This document shows positions 31,644 to 38,364 of a stretch of DNA of 38,364 bases, in pieces. A model generated the notes under the pieces. The model ran no database searches. It saw only the letters and a program-made list of their open reading frames with translations, and had not been told where the DNA came from. The translations under genes and the position numbers were made by a program. Source of the DNA: SVTX01 sp045632305 (GTDB lineage: Bacteria; Bacillota; Clostridia; Oscillospirales; CAG-272); the NCBI GenBank assembly GCA_045632305.1, contig JAZQWL010000026.1:1-38364 (forward strand), in the 5' to 3' direction. Position 1 is the first letter of the stretch; each line of letters starts with the position of its first letter.

Positions 31644-31656
31644 CTCCTTGCTTTTT
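31628..31656. terminator. Bidirectional terminator overlapping the VanZ stop
   Basis: AAAAAGCAAGGA, loop TTAGC, TCCTTGCTTTTT between convergent genes; the loop begins at the TAG stop codon. Confidence 0.88.
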
Positions 31657-31660
31657 CTTT

Positions 31661-31969
31661 TTATTCAATTACCTCTAAAAGCAAAATCTTTCTATCAAAC
31701 GCACCGCGCTCATCTGCCTTCTTGACTCTTGTCGCTTCAAGCTCGTCAACTGTATAGCCCCTTGCCTTTGCGGCGGCATAGATGACCTCAATCAAGTCCG
31801 CAAGCTCCTCAAGATTCTTATCGGTATGATATTCCGCAAGCTCCTCGTCAAGCTTTTGGTCGATCATTTCAAGATATTGTTCATCCGACAAAATTTCGGT
31901 TATACAGGTTTTTCCCTTGCTCTCAATTATCTCGGGGATTCTGTCGCGTACAAGCTTATAATACTTCAT
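31661..31969 (-). CDS. MazG-like nucleoside triphosphate pyrophosphohydrolase
   Basis: 102 residues beginning MKYYKLVRDRIPEIIESKGK, the opening typical of phosphoribosyl-ATP pyrophosphohydrolase-like proteins. LDEELAEYHTDKNLEELADLIEVIYAAAKARG follows, with the EExxE..ExxD metal-binding pattern of all-alpha NTP pyrophosphatases. It probably cleans damaged or non-canonical nucleotides. ATG 31969 follows ATGGTGAAATT, four bases after the nitroreductase stop. It is last in a four-gene operon. Confidence 0.9.
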   Translation of the reverse strand: MKYYKLVRDRIPEIIESKGKTCITEILSDEQYLEMIDQKLDEELAEYHTDKNLEELADLIEVIYAAAKARGYTVDELEATRVKKADERGAFDRKILLLEVIE

Positions 31970-31973
31970 AATT

Positions 31974-32495
31974 TCACCATCTTTCAAAATGAACCTTGTT
32001 TTCGTCGTAAAGATCACGCTCTGGAAATGCATTATTCTTCGGATAGCCGAAAGCGATAATGGAATGAGGAACAATATGCTCGGGCAGATCAAATATTTCG
32101 CTCTGCGCCTTGATTTTATTTTCCTGAGGAAATGTACCAAGCCAAACCGAGCCGATGCCCATATCGTGCGCCGCCAAAATCATATTCTGACAGGCAATGG
32201 ACGCATCAACCGCCCAATAATCGGGCGCGCCCGAATACGCCTTCTGAAGATTTCCGCAAACGAGGATTCCGAGAGTTGCGCTCTTGAGCGGATTTGCAGC
32301 GCGGCCGTTGCCCTCTGCCATCTCGAGGAGCTTTTCTTTATCGGTTACAACTATAAATTCCCACGGTCTTGCGTTTACGGCGCTTGGGCCACTCATTGCG
32401 GCGGACAAAATTGCGCGGATCTTCTCGGGCTCAACCGCCTTTTGTTCAAACTCTCTTGTGCTCTTTCTGGTTGCTAATGCCTTTAAGGTTTCCAT
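31974..32495 (-). CDS. Nitroreductase-family protein
   Basis: 173 residues. ALATRKSTREFEQKAVEPEKI at the N-terminus, then SGPSAVNARPWEFIVV and DMGIGSVWLG, are FMN-binding signatures of the nitroreductase fold; the IIAFGYPK stretch near the C-terminus is also typical. It reduces flavin-accessible substrates with NAD(P)H; the natural substrate is unknown. ATG 32495 follows TAAGGAGAGC. It is 10 bases after the exonuclease III stop, in the same operon. Confidence 0.93.
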   Translation of the reverse strand: METLKALATRKSTREFEQKAVEPEKIRAILSAAMSGPSAVNARPWEFIVVTDKEKLLEMAEGNGRAANPLKSATLGILVCGNLQKAYSGAPDYWAVDASIACQNMILAAHDMGIGSVWLGTFPQENKIKAQSEIFDLPEHIVPHSIIAFGYPKNNAFPERDLYDENKVHFERW

Positions 32496-32505
32496 AACGC
32501 TCTCC

Positions 32506-33258
32506 TTACATATCAATTTCAATTCCGACAGGACAGTGGTCACTGCCCATAATTTCGTTTAATATAAAGCTATCTCGCACGTTGCCCATAATTCTGTTCG
32601 AAACGAGGAAGTAGTCGATACGCCAGCCCGCGTTCTTCTCGCGTGCCTTGAACATATAGCTCCACCACGAATATTTCACAGTGTCGGGGTAAAGTGTGCG
32701 GAAGGTATCCGAAAAGCCCGCCGACAAAAGCTCGGAAAACTTTTCTCTTTCCGCGTCCGAAAAGCCCGCGCTCATACGGTTGCTCTGCGGATTTTTAAGG
32801 TCGATCTCATTGTGTGCTACATTAAGATCGCCGCAAACTATCACCGGCTTGATCTTATCGAGCGAAACAAGATATTCCCTAACATCGTTCTCCCATTCCA
32901 TGCGATAATCAAGGCGCGCAAGCTCGCGCTGGGAATTCGGCACGTAAAAATTCACAAGGAAAAAATCCTCATATTCAAGGGTTATAGCGCGTCCTTCTTG
33001 ATCGTGCTGCTCAATTCCGATACCGTAACGAACGGAGATCGGCTCGCGCTTTGCGAAAATCGCAGTTCCCGAGTATCCCTTCTTCTCGGCATAATTATAA
33101 AATGAATAATAACCGTCAGGGGCAAAATCCGTCTGTCCCTCCTGCATTTTAGTTTCCTGCAAGCAGAAAAAGTCCGCGTCCTGAGACGCAAAGAACTCGT
33201 CAAAGCCCTTCGTTCTGCAAGCCCTGAAGCCATTCACGTTAAAAGAAATAAATTTCAT
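32506..33258 (-). CDS. xth: Exodeoxyribonuclease III (AP endonuclease)
   Basis: 250 residues, the normal size. MKFISFNVNGFRA, then CLQETKMQ (metal-binding Glu), GYSGTAIFAK, CGDLNVAHNEID (catalytic Asp and Asn) and GSDHCPVGIEI (Asp-His pair) cover the whole exonuclease III/ExoA active site. It repairs abasic sites. ATG 33258 follows TTGAGGTAGAT, seven bases after the DUF1643 stop. Its place beside a nucleotide-pool enzyme fits a DNA-maintenance operon. Confidence 0.97.
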   Translation of the reverse strand: MKFISFNVNGFRACRTKGFDEFFASQDADFFCLQETKMQEGQTDFAPDGYYSFYNYAEKKGYSGTAIFAKREPISVRYGIGIEQHDQEGRAITLEYEDFFLVNFYVPNSQRELARLDYRMEWENDVREYLVSLDKIKPVIVCGDLNVAHNEIDLKNPQSNRMSAGFSDAEREKFSELLSAGFSDTFRTLYPDTVKYSWWSYMFKAREKNAGWRIDYFLVSNRIMGNVRDSFILNEIMGSDHCPVGIEIDM

Positions 33259-33265
33259 ATCTACC

Positions 33266-33877
33266 TCAAATCAATTTTAAATATTCACACACGTCAAAAT
33301 CCTCGATCACAGAATCCTTTTTAAGATAAAGAGGGTGATGCGGATGTCCCTTGACCGATTTTTTGCCCGCGGTGTACCATTTTGCGCCATAATCCTCACC
33401 AATGGAGATCATATCCGCTATGCAATCTTTAAGATAAGCACGCTTTTCAATTATCGCGCCCCATGCCGCCCAGATACACGGAGCTTCCTCGCATCTTTCC
33501 AAAATATATTCAAACGCCTTCATGTTTTCCTTATGTAACACAAGATTAAGCTCCCTGTCCATGTCGTCGGGATTGGTCGCTCTCTGCGCGTAAACGTTGA
33601 ACATAATAAAGGAATCAAAGCCGTTATGCTTTGCAATTCTATCTACGGATTTAAGCGTATTATCAAGGTTGTCGGGCTCGGCGGTCGAGGGGTTTATTCC
33701 TATCGTTATTAAAGGATTTTTGCCCACAGTTCCAAGGATATATCTGTATTCCGAATAAAAATCGGGTATGTAAAGCCACTTTTTTCTATCGTACACGGCA
33801 CTGCCGTCGCGATGCTCTCTTGCATCATCGAAGGTCAATATTTCAATTTCCTGCGTTTTAGCTGAAGGTATATGCAT
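33266..33877 (-). CDS. DUF1643-family protein
   Basis: 203 residues. The family block is TIGINPSTAEPDNLDNTLKS, followed by FIMFNVYAQRATNPDDMD and a C-terminal KSVKGHPHHPLYL. DUF1643 proteins are widespread and of unknown function; the fold resembles uracil-DNA glycosylases in my recollection, which would suit this operon, but I cannot confirm it. ATG 33877 follows TTGGAGACG; nine upstream codons lie between it and the promoter and carry no ribosome site. Confidence 0.88.
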   Translation of the reverse strand: MHIPSAKTQEIEILTFDDAREHRDGSAVYDRKKWLYIPDFYSEYRYILGTVGKNPLITIGINPSTAEPDNLDNTLKSVDRIAKHNGFDSFIMFNVYAQRATNPDDMDRELNLVLHKENMKAFEYILERCEEAPCIWAAWGAIIEKRAYLKDCIADMISIGEDYGAKWYTAGKKSVKGHPHHPLYLKKDSVIEDFDVCEYLKLI

Positions 33878-33903
33878 ATTCGTCTCCAAACGTCGTTTTT
33901 TCA

Positions 33904-33932
33904 ATTATACCACAAAGTACGAATAATGTCAA
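33904..33932 (-). promoter_or_regulatory. Consensus sigma-A promoter of the DUF1643-xth operon
   Basis: Minus strand TTGACA (33932-33927), 17 bases, TATAAT (33909-33904), TG extension: a perfect match, with no LexA-like operator recognised. Confidence 0.88.
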
Positions 33933-33960
33933 TTTATATGAAAATGTTTATAAATTTCTA

Positions 33961-33989
33961 TTGCGAAAACTGAGGTAATATGTTATAAT
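33961..33989 (+). promoter_or_regulatory. Sigma-A promoter of the pepT operon
   Basis: TTGCGA (33961-33966), 17 bases, TATAAT (33984-33989), TG extension. It lies back to back with the promoter of the minus-strand operon. Confidence 0.8.
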
Positions 33990-34027
33990 TATAATAGATA
34001 AATTTGTACCAACAAGGAGTTTAGATT

Positions 34028-35251
34028 ATGACCGTTGTTGAAAGATTTTTAAAATACGTTTCATTCCCCACAATGTCGGATGAGTTGTCCGAAACAGTTC
34101 CAAGCTCAAAAAAGCAGCTTGAATTTTCAAAATATCTCAAGGAAGAGCTGATCAATATCGGACTTTCCGACGTTGAGCTTGACGATATGGGATATCTTTA
34201 TGCTACACTTCCCTCAAACTCTGAAAAGAGCAAGGTAACGGTTGGACTTATCGCGCACGTAGACACCTCCGACGCATGCGCGGATTCCCCTATAAACCCG
34301 AAAATCGTAAGATACACGGGCAAGGATATTTGCCTTAATGAGGAGCTTGGCATTTTCCTCAAGAAGAAGGAATACCCCTCCCTTACAAGATACACCGATC
34401 AGGAGCTTATCGTAACCGACGGCACAACCCTTCTCGGCGCTGACGACAAGGCGGGCGTATGCGCGATCGTCTCCGCACTTGAGCGCGTGATAAAGAGCGG
34501 CGAGCCCCACGGTGAAATCAAAATCTGCTTTACTCCCGACGAGGAGATCGGCCGCGGCGCAGATCACTTCGACGTAGAAAAGTTTAACGCTGACTACGGA
34601 TACACAGTTGACGGCGGCGGACTTGGTGAAATAGAATACGAAAACTTCAACGGCGCTTCGGCAGAAATCAAGTTTAACGGTGTTTCCATTCACCCCGGCT
34701 CTGCCAAGAACAAGATGAAGAACGCCCAGCTCATCGCTATGGAATTCAATTCCTATATTCCCACAGGTCAGACACCTGCAGACACCGAGGGCTACGAGGG
34801 CTTCTTCCACTTAACTAATATGGAGGGTACTTGTGAGGAAGCAACGCTCCACTATATTATCCGCGACCACGATCGCACAAAATTTGAGGAAAAGAAGCGC
34901 ATTCTTGAATATAACGCAAAACTCATCAACAAGAAATACGGCAAGGATACCTGCGTATGTCAGATCCGCGACTCCTACTACAATATGAAGGAGATCATCG
35001 AGGAGCATATGTACATTATCGTTCGCGCCATCGCGGCAATGGACGAGGTTGGTGTCAAGCCCGAGATCATCCCCATTCGCGGCGGAACTGACGGCGCTCG
35101 TCTCTCGTTTATGGGACTTCCCTGCCCGAACATCTGCACGGGCGGTGAAAACTTCCACTCACGCTTCGAATATCTCCCCGTCGAGTCCCTTATCAAGGTG
35201 GTTGATATTGTGGAAAGAATCATTTTAAATACTGCTGATCTGGAGAAGTAA
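34028..35251 (+). CDS. pepT: Peptidase T (tripeptidase)
   Basis: 407 residues, normal length for PepT of family M20. The zinc site residues are visible: LIAHVDTSD (His, Asp), GADDKAG (bridging Asp), PDEEIGRGAD (Glu-Glu), YTVDGG (Asp) and ENFHSRFEY (His). RGGTDGARLSFMGLPCPN is a PepT signature. It removes the N-terminal residue from tripeptides in the cytosol. ATG 34028 follows ACAAGGAGTTTAG. It is first gene of an operon with nucleoside salvage genes, one base before tdk. Confidence 0.97.
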   Translation: MTVVERFLKYVSFPTMSDELSETVPSSKKQLEFSKYLKEELINIGLSDVELDDMGYLYATLPSNSEKSKVTVGLIAHVDTSDACADSPINPKIVRYTGKDICLNEELGIFLKKKEYPSLTRYTDQELIVTDGTTLLGADDKAGVCAIVSALERVIKSGEPHGEIKICFTPDEEIGRGADHFDVEKFNADYGYTVDGGGLGEIEYENFNGASAEIKFNGVSIHPGSAKNKMKNAQLIAMEFNSYIPTGQTPADTEGYEGFFHLTNMEGTCEEATLHYIIRDHDRTKFEEKKRILEYNAKLINKKYGKDTCVCQIRDSYYNMKEIIEEHMYIIVRAIAAMDEVGVKPEIIPIRGGTDGARLSFMGLPCPNICTGGENFHSRFEYLPVESLIKVVDIVERIILNTADLEK

Positions 35252-35252
35252 T

Positions 35253-35828
35253 ATGCCGAAATTATATTTTAAATACGGAGCTATGGGCTCATCAAAAACC
35301 GCAAACGCGCTTATCACAAAATTCAATTATGAGGAACGCGGAATGCGTGTATGGCTCATCAAGCCCGCAATCGACACCCGCGACGGAAATGCCACCGTAA
35401 GATCACGCATAGGTCTTTCTCAGGAAGCGTTCGTCGTATCCCCCGAATGCGATATTTACAGTGAATTCAAGGAAAACCACGCGGATTGCCACGCGGTGAT
35501 CGCAGACGAATGTCAGTTCTTGACGTCCGCTCAGGTCGATCAGCTTCGACGCATCGTCGACACGCTTGAAATACCCGTGCTTTGCTTCGGTCTTCGCACG
35601 GACTTCCTCACCCACCTCTTTGAGGGCAGTCGCCGTCTTTTCGAGGTTGCAGACTCGGTTTCCGAGATCAAGACGATATGCTCCTGCGGAAACAAAGCTA
35701 TCGTTAACTCGAGAATTGACGGTAACGGCAAGGTCGTGACAGAAGGCGGACAGATACTTATCGGCGGCAACGATTCCTACGTTGCTATGTGCCACGCCTG
35801 CTGGAAAAAAGCTATTGAAAACAATTAA
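35253..35828 (+). CDS. tdk: Thymidine kinase
   Basis: 191 residues of the type II (TK1-like) family. P-loop GAMGSSKTANAL (9-20), Walker B VIADECQFL, lasso region LRTDFLTHLFEGS and zinc-binding cysteines in ICSCGNKA and CHACW. It phosphorylates thymidine to dTMP. ATG 35253 follows TGGAGAAGTAAT, one base past the pepT stop, so translation is coupled. An alternative fate of thymidine, breakdown by phosphorylase, would feed the next two genes. Confidence 0.97.
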   Translation: MPKLYFKYGAMGSSKTANALITKFNYEERGMRVWLIKPAIDTRDGNATVRSRIGLSQEAFVVSPECDIYSEFKENHADCHAVIADECQFLTSAQVDQLRRIVDTLEIPVLCFGLRTDFLTHLFEGSRRLFEVADSVSEIKTICSCGNKAIVNSRIDGNGKVVTEGGQILIGGNDSYVAMCHACWKKAIENN

Positions 35829-35859
35829 TAATCATATACCCCGAAAGGAAAACAAAATT

Positions 35860-36525
35860 ATGGACATCAAAGAAATTTTAAAAACAGTTGACCACACGCT
35901 TCTTGACAGATGTGCGACTTGGGAACAGATAAAGGTAATTCTCGACGACGGAATCAAGTACGGCACTGCCTCTGCTTGCATTCCCGCATCCTACGTCAAA
36001 GCGGCTAAGGAATACGTAGACGGCAAGCTCGCTATCTGCACGGTTATCGGCTTCCCCAACGGTTATTCCACAACGGCTACAAAGGTTTTCGAATGCCAGG
36101 ACGCGCTCAACAACGGCGCTGACGAGATCGACACGGTTATCAATATCTGCGATCTCAAGAATAAGAACTACGACGCAATTCTCGACGAGCTTCGCGCTCT
36201 CAAGGAGGTTTGCGGCGACAAGATCCTCAAGGTTATTATCGAAACATGCCTTCTTACAGACGAAGAGAAGATCAAGATGTGCGAGATCGTAACAGAGAGC
36301 GGCGCGGACTTTATCAAGACAAGCACGGGCTTCTCCACTGCGGGCGCAACCTTCCACGACGTTGAGCTTTTCGCAAAGCACGTAGGCAAGAACGTTAAGA
36401 TCAAGGCAGCGGGCGGTATCTCCTCCATTGCGGATGCCGAGGAATTTATCCGTCTTGGCGCAGACCGTCTCGGTACAAGCCGAATCGTTAAGATCGTAAA
36501 GAACGAGCAGGGCTTCGGTTACTGA
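35860..36525 (+). CDS. deoC: Deoxyribose-phosphate aldolase
   Basis: 221 residues. DHTLLDRCATWEQI, the ASACIPASYVKAA stretch, VIGFPNGYSTT, ADEIDTVINI, IIETCLLTDEEK, FIKTSTGFSTAGAT (Schiff-base Lys) and IKAAGGISSIADA are all DeoC signatures. It splits deoxyribose 5-phosphate into glyceraldehyde 3-phosphate and acetaldehyde. ATG 35860 follows CGAAAGGAAAAC; a reading that starts earlier would overlap the end of tdk. Confidence 0.97.
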   Translation: MDIKEILKTVDHTLLDRCATWEQIKVILDDGIKYGTASACIPASYVKAAKEYVDGKLAICTVIGFPNGYSTTATKVFECQDALNNGADEIDTVINICDLKNKNYDAILDELRALKEVCGDKILKVIIETCLLTDEEKIKMCEIVTESGADFIKTSTGFSTAGATFHDVELFAKHVGKNVKIKAAGGISSIADAEEFIRLGADRLGTSRIVKIVKNEQGFGY

Positions 36526-36526
36526 T

Positions 36527-37696
36527 ATGAAGAAAGCAAAAAGAGTATTTCTGACTGTTCTCGACTCCTTTGGAATTGGCTATGAGCCCGACGCTCACCT
36601 CTTCGGTGACGTTGGAGCAAATACACTCCGCAGTATTTCAAAGGCAGAAAATTTCAGTATTCCCAATCTCATCAAGCTCGGTCTTGGCAATATCGACGGC
36701 GTTGACAGTATAAGCAAGTGCGACGCCCCCATGGGCTCTTACGCGCGTCTTCGTGAAATAAGCATGGGTAAGGACACAACGGTCGGTCACTGGGAGCTTA
36801 TGGGCGTCGTTTCCGAGCGTCCTCTCCCCACCTATCCCGACGGATTTCCCGCAGAGGTTCTTAACAAATTCACAGAGGCGACAGGCAGAGGCGTGCTTTG
36901 TAATAAGCCCTACTCCGGCACTGACGTTATCCGTGACTACGGCAAGCAGCACGTAGAAACAGGCGACCTTATAGTGTACACGTCCGCAGACAGTGTATTC
37001 CAGATTGCGGCGCACGAGGACGTAGTTCCTCTCGAGGATCTCTATAGATATTGCAAGATCGCAAGAGAAATTCTCGTTGGCAAGCACGGCGTCGGTCGAG
37101 TAATCGCTCGTCCCTTCGTTACTGCCCCCGACGGAAGCTTCAAGAGATCAGCCAACCGTCACGACTTCTCTCTTGTTCCCCCAAAGAAGACAGCTCTTGC
37201 GGCTATCAAGGAAGCGGGACTTGACGTAATCGCAATCGGCAAGATTACAGACATCTTTGCAGGCGACGGCATTACTGAAACTATTTTCACACACGGAAAC
37301 ACCGAGGGAATTGCCGTAACTCTTGAAATCGCAAAGCGCGATTTTAACGGCTTCTGCTTTACAAATCTCGTTGATTTCGATATGCTCTACGGTCACAGAC
37401 AGGACGTTGTGGGCTATGCAAACGCGATGATGGAATTCGACGCTTCTCTCCCCGCGCTTATGAACGAGATGAGCGAAGACGACGTGCTTATCATCACCGC
37501 AGACCACGGCTGCGACCCCGACGACAATCACACCGACCACACACGTGAGTACATTCCCTTCTTGGTTTATAGAAAGGGCGAAAACAGTGTAAACTTCGGC
37601 ACACTCGACGGATTTGCTCACGCGGGCAAATTTGTTTGCGACGCGCTCGGCGTTGACTACGACGCAGATGTTGAAAGCTTGTTTGCAAAAATATAA
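36527..37696 (+). CDS. deoB: Phosphopentomutase
   Basis: 389 residues. Metal and phosphate site motifs are LDSFGIGYEPDA, DTTVGHWELMG (phosphorylated Thr), NLVDFDMLYGHRQD and ITADHGCDPD. It interconverts (deoxy)ribose 1- and 5-phosphate, supplying DeoC. ATG 36527 is one base after the deoC stop and has no clear ribosome site, so it probably relies on coupled re-initiation. No nucleoside phosphorylase is in the operon, so the step before it must be encoded elsewhere. Confidence 0.97.
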   Translation: MKKAKRVFLTVLDSFGIGYEPDAHLFGDVGANTLRSISKAENFSIPNLIKLGLGNIDGVDSISKCDAPMGSYARLREISMGKDTTVGHWELMGVVSERPLPTYPDGFPAEVLNKFTEATGRGVLCNKPYSGTDVIRDYGKQHVETGDLIVYTSADSVFQIAAHEDVVPLEDLYRYCKIAREILVGKHGVGRVIARPFVTAPDGSFKRSANRHDFSLVPPKKTALAAIKEAGLDVIAIGKITDIFAGDGITETIFTHGNTEGIAVTLEIAKRDFNGFCFTNLVDFDMLYGHRQDVVGYANAMMEFDASLPALMNEMSEDDVLIITADHGCDPDDNHTDHTREYIPFLVYRKGENSVNFGTLDGFAHAGKFVCDALGVDYDADVESLFAKI

Positions 37697-37702
37697 AATA
37701 AT

Positions 37703-37735
37703 AACGGTTGTGTAGAAATACACAACCGTTTTTTT
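37703..37735 (+). terminator. Terminator of the pepT-tdk-deoC-deoB operon
   Basis: AACGGTTGTGTA, loop GAAA, TACACAACCGTT and a T run of seven. Confidence 0.93.
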
Positions 37736-37783
37736 GTTTTCTTGTAGGTACAGGCGTTCACAACTGTCCGTTTAATATAAAGC

Positions 37784-37815
37784 AAAAGCACACACCCGAG
37801 GGTGTGTGCTTTTTT
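37784..37815 (-). terminator. Terminator of the partial secreted protein gene
   Basis: AAAAGCACACACCC, loop GAG, GGTGTGTGCTTTTTT. It can act on both strands, giving a second barrier after the deo operon. Confidence 0.88.
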
Positions 37816-37827
37816 ATGAATAATAAA

Positions 37828-38364
37828 TTATGCGAAGTAAACTGTAATAGAGAATACGTAAATTCTCTCAGTTGTAGCAAATTCAAGCTTACCTGTAGGT
37901 GTTGCAAGTTCAAATGTAAGATCACCCTTAGCGCCCTGAGGAGCAATCTGCTGTGCAGAACCGTTTATAGAAAGCTTGTTAGATTTAGAGGCTGTCCAGT
38001 TCTGGCAATTAACAACAACCTTTGCAACCTTCTTATCACCAAAGTCGATAGTGAACTTAGCCGCGCCGGAGGACTTACCAAGCTTAAGGAAAGTCTTACC
38101 GGAAGTGATGTCACCACCGGATGTGTTACCGGAATAAACATAAGTTACTGTAGAACCTGTTGTGAATGTTTCGTCACCGGAATAGCAGTTCTGCAAGATA
38201 GAATTCAAGCCGGACTGTGTCAACGCTGTTGAAGAAGCGGCTGTTGTATTCTTGGAGAAATCAAATACCTGTACGTTTTCAACAGCTTCACCACCGCCAA
38301 CAGTTGTTTCTTCTTCTGTTGTTGTTTCTTCAGTTGTAGGAGCTTCTGTTGTTGTTTCTTCCTC
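37828..38364 (-). CDS. Secreted or surface protein, C-terminal part (5' end outside window)
   Basis: 178 residues are visible and the frame stays open to the window edge. The first about 20 residues are a Thr/Glu-rich linker (EETTTEAPTTEETTTEEETT) ending in GGGEA. A beta-sandwich-like domain of about 150 residues follows, with VQVFDFSKNT, then GKTFLKLGKSSGAAKFTIDFG, VAKVVVNCQNWTASKSNKLSING and a final RIYVFSITVYFA. I recall this C-terminal pattern in secreted nucleases and carbohydrate-active proteins of gut anaerobes. A binding domain is likely, but the main activity lies outside the window. Confidence 0.8.
   Translation of the reverse strand, partial: EEETTTEAPTTEETTTEEETTVGGGEAVENVQVFDFSKNTTAASSTALTQSGLNSILQNCYSGDETFTTGSTVTYVYSGNTSGGDITSGKTFLKLGKSSGAAKFTIDFGDKKVAKVVVNCQNWTASKSNKLSINGSAQQIAPQGAKGDLTFELATPTGKLEFATTERIYVFSITVYFA

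Noticed and set aside
31970..32140. Long N-terminal extension of the MazG-like protein
   Set aside because: It overlaps the nitroreductase gene; MKYYKLVRDR with its own ribosome site is the family start.

Overview
This 38.4 kb window looks like chromosomal DNA of a low-to-mid GC Bacillota, most likely an uncultured gut-type Clostridia. The evidence is strong AGGAGG-type ribosome binding sites, sigma-A promoters (TTGNNN, 17 bp, TATAAT, often with a TG extension), U-rich intrinsic terminators, an encoded CCA on the tRNA, and genes typical of Clostridia (ferredoxin-type aldo/keto reductase, VanZ, MATE pumps, UPF0316, DUF308). No phage, transposase, CRISPR or conjugation gene was seen. It reads as an ordinary chromosomal stretch with several unusual items.

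Layout. 1-300: 3' part of tRNA-Pro(GGG), its terminator, and a degraded tandem tRNA-like copy interrupted by small palindromes. 440-3022: a Tet(M)/EF-G-like ribosome-binding GTPase fused to a YacP/Rae1-type NYN nuclease domain. 3122-6295: small membrane and housekeeping genes (YhhN family, flavin-binding PNPOx-like, P-loop kinase, UPF0316, DUF6512). 6328-9760 (minus strand): an SDR - glycerol kinase - lipase - small protein operon, apparently for glycerol and monoglyceride use. 9881-14399 (minus): GPH-type sugar symporter, TMEM164/YwaF-like membrane protein, rhodanese lipoprotein, and an OmpR/HisKA two-component pair. 14588-20960: a diacylglycerol-kinase-like enzyme, an acidic lipoprotein, and a 1072-residue surface protein with beta-helix, Ig-like, repeated coiled-coil and C-terminal membrane anchor, plus a small Cys-rich protein. 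21305-22522: an unusual regulator with an N-terminal excisionase-like and a C-terminal LuxR helix-turn-helix. Its flanks carry TTCGCAA/TTGCGAA palindromes. 22731-23189: a strongly promoted DUF308 membrane protein. 23200-23591: a gene-free island of small palindromes closed by near-perfect 28-bp terminal inverted repeats.

23594-31643: GNAT acetyltransferase, esterase, alkaline phosphatase lipoprotein, DUF2975-like membrane protein, Fe-S aldo/keto reductase, two MATE transporters and VanZ. 31661-33877 (minus): a maintenance operon (DUF1643, exonuclease III, nitroreductase, MazG-like pyrophosphohydrolase). 34028-37696 (plus): pepT-tdk-deoC-deoB, which joins peptide trimming with thymidine/deoxyribose salvage. 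37828-38364: the C-terminal end of a secreted protein with a Thr/Glu-rich linker, cut by the window edge.

The observations most worth a second look are the GTPase-NYN nuclease fusion, the palindrome island with terminal inverted repeats, the tRNA-Pro duplicate invaded by a palindrome, and the dual-HTH regulator with its palindromic flanks. All functional statements are by recognition of motifs; no database search was run.
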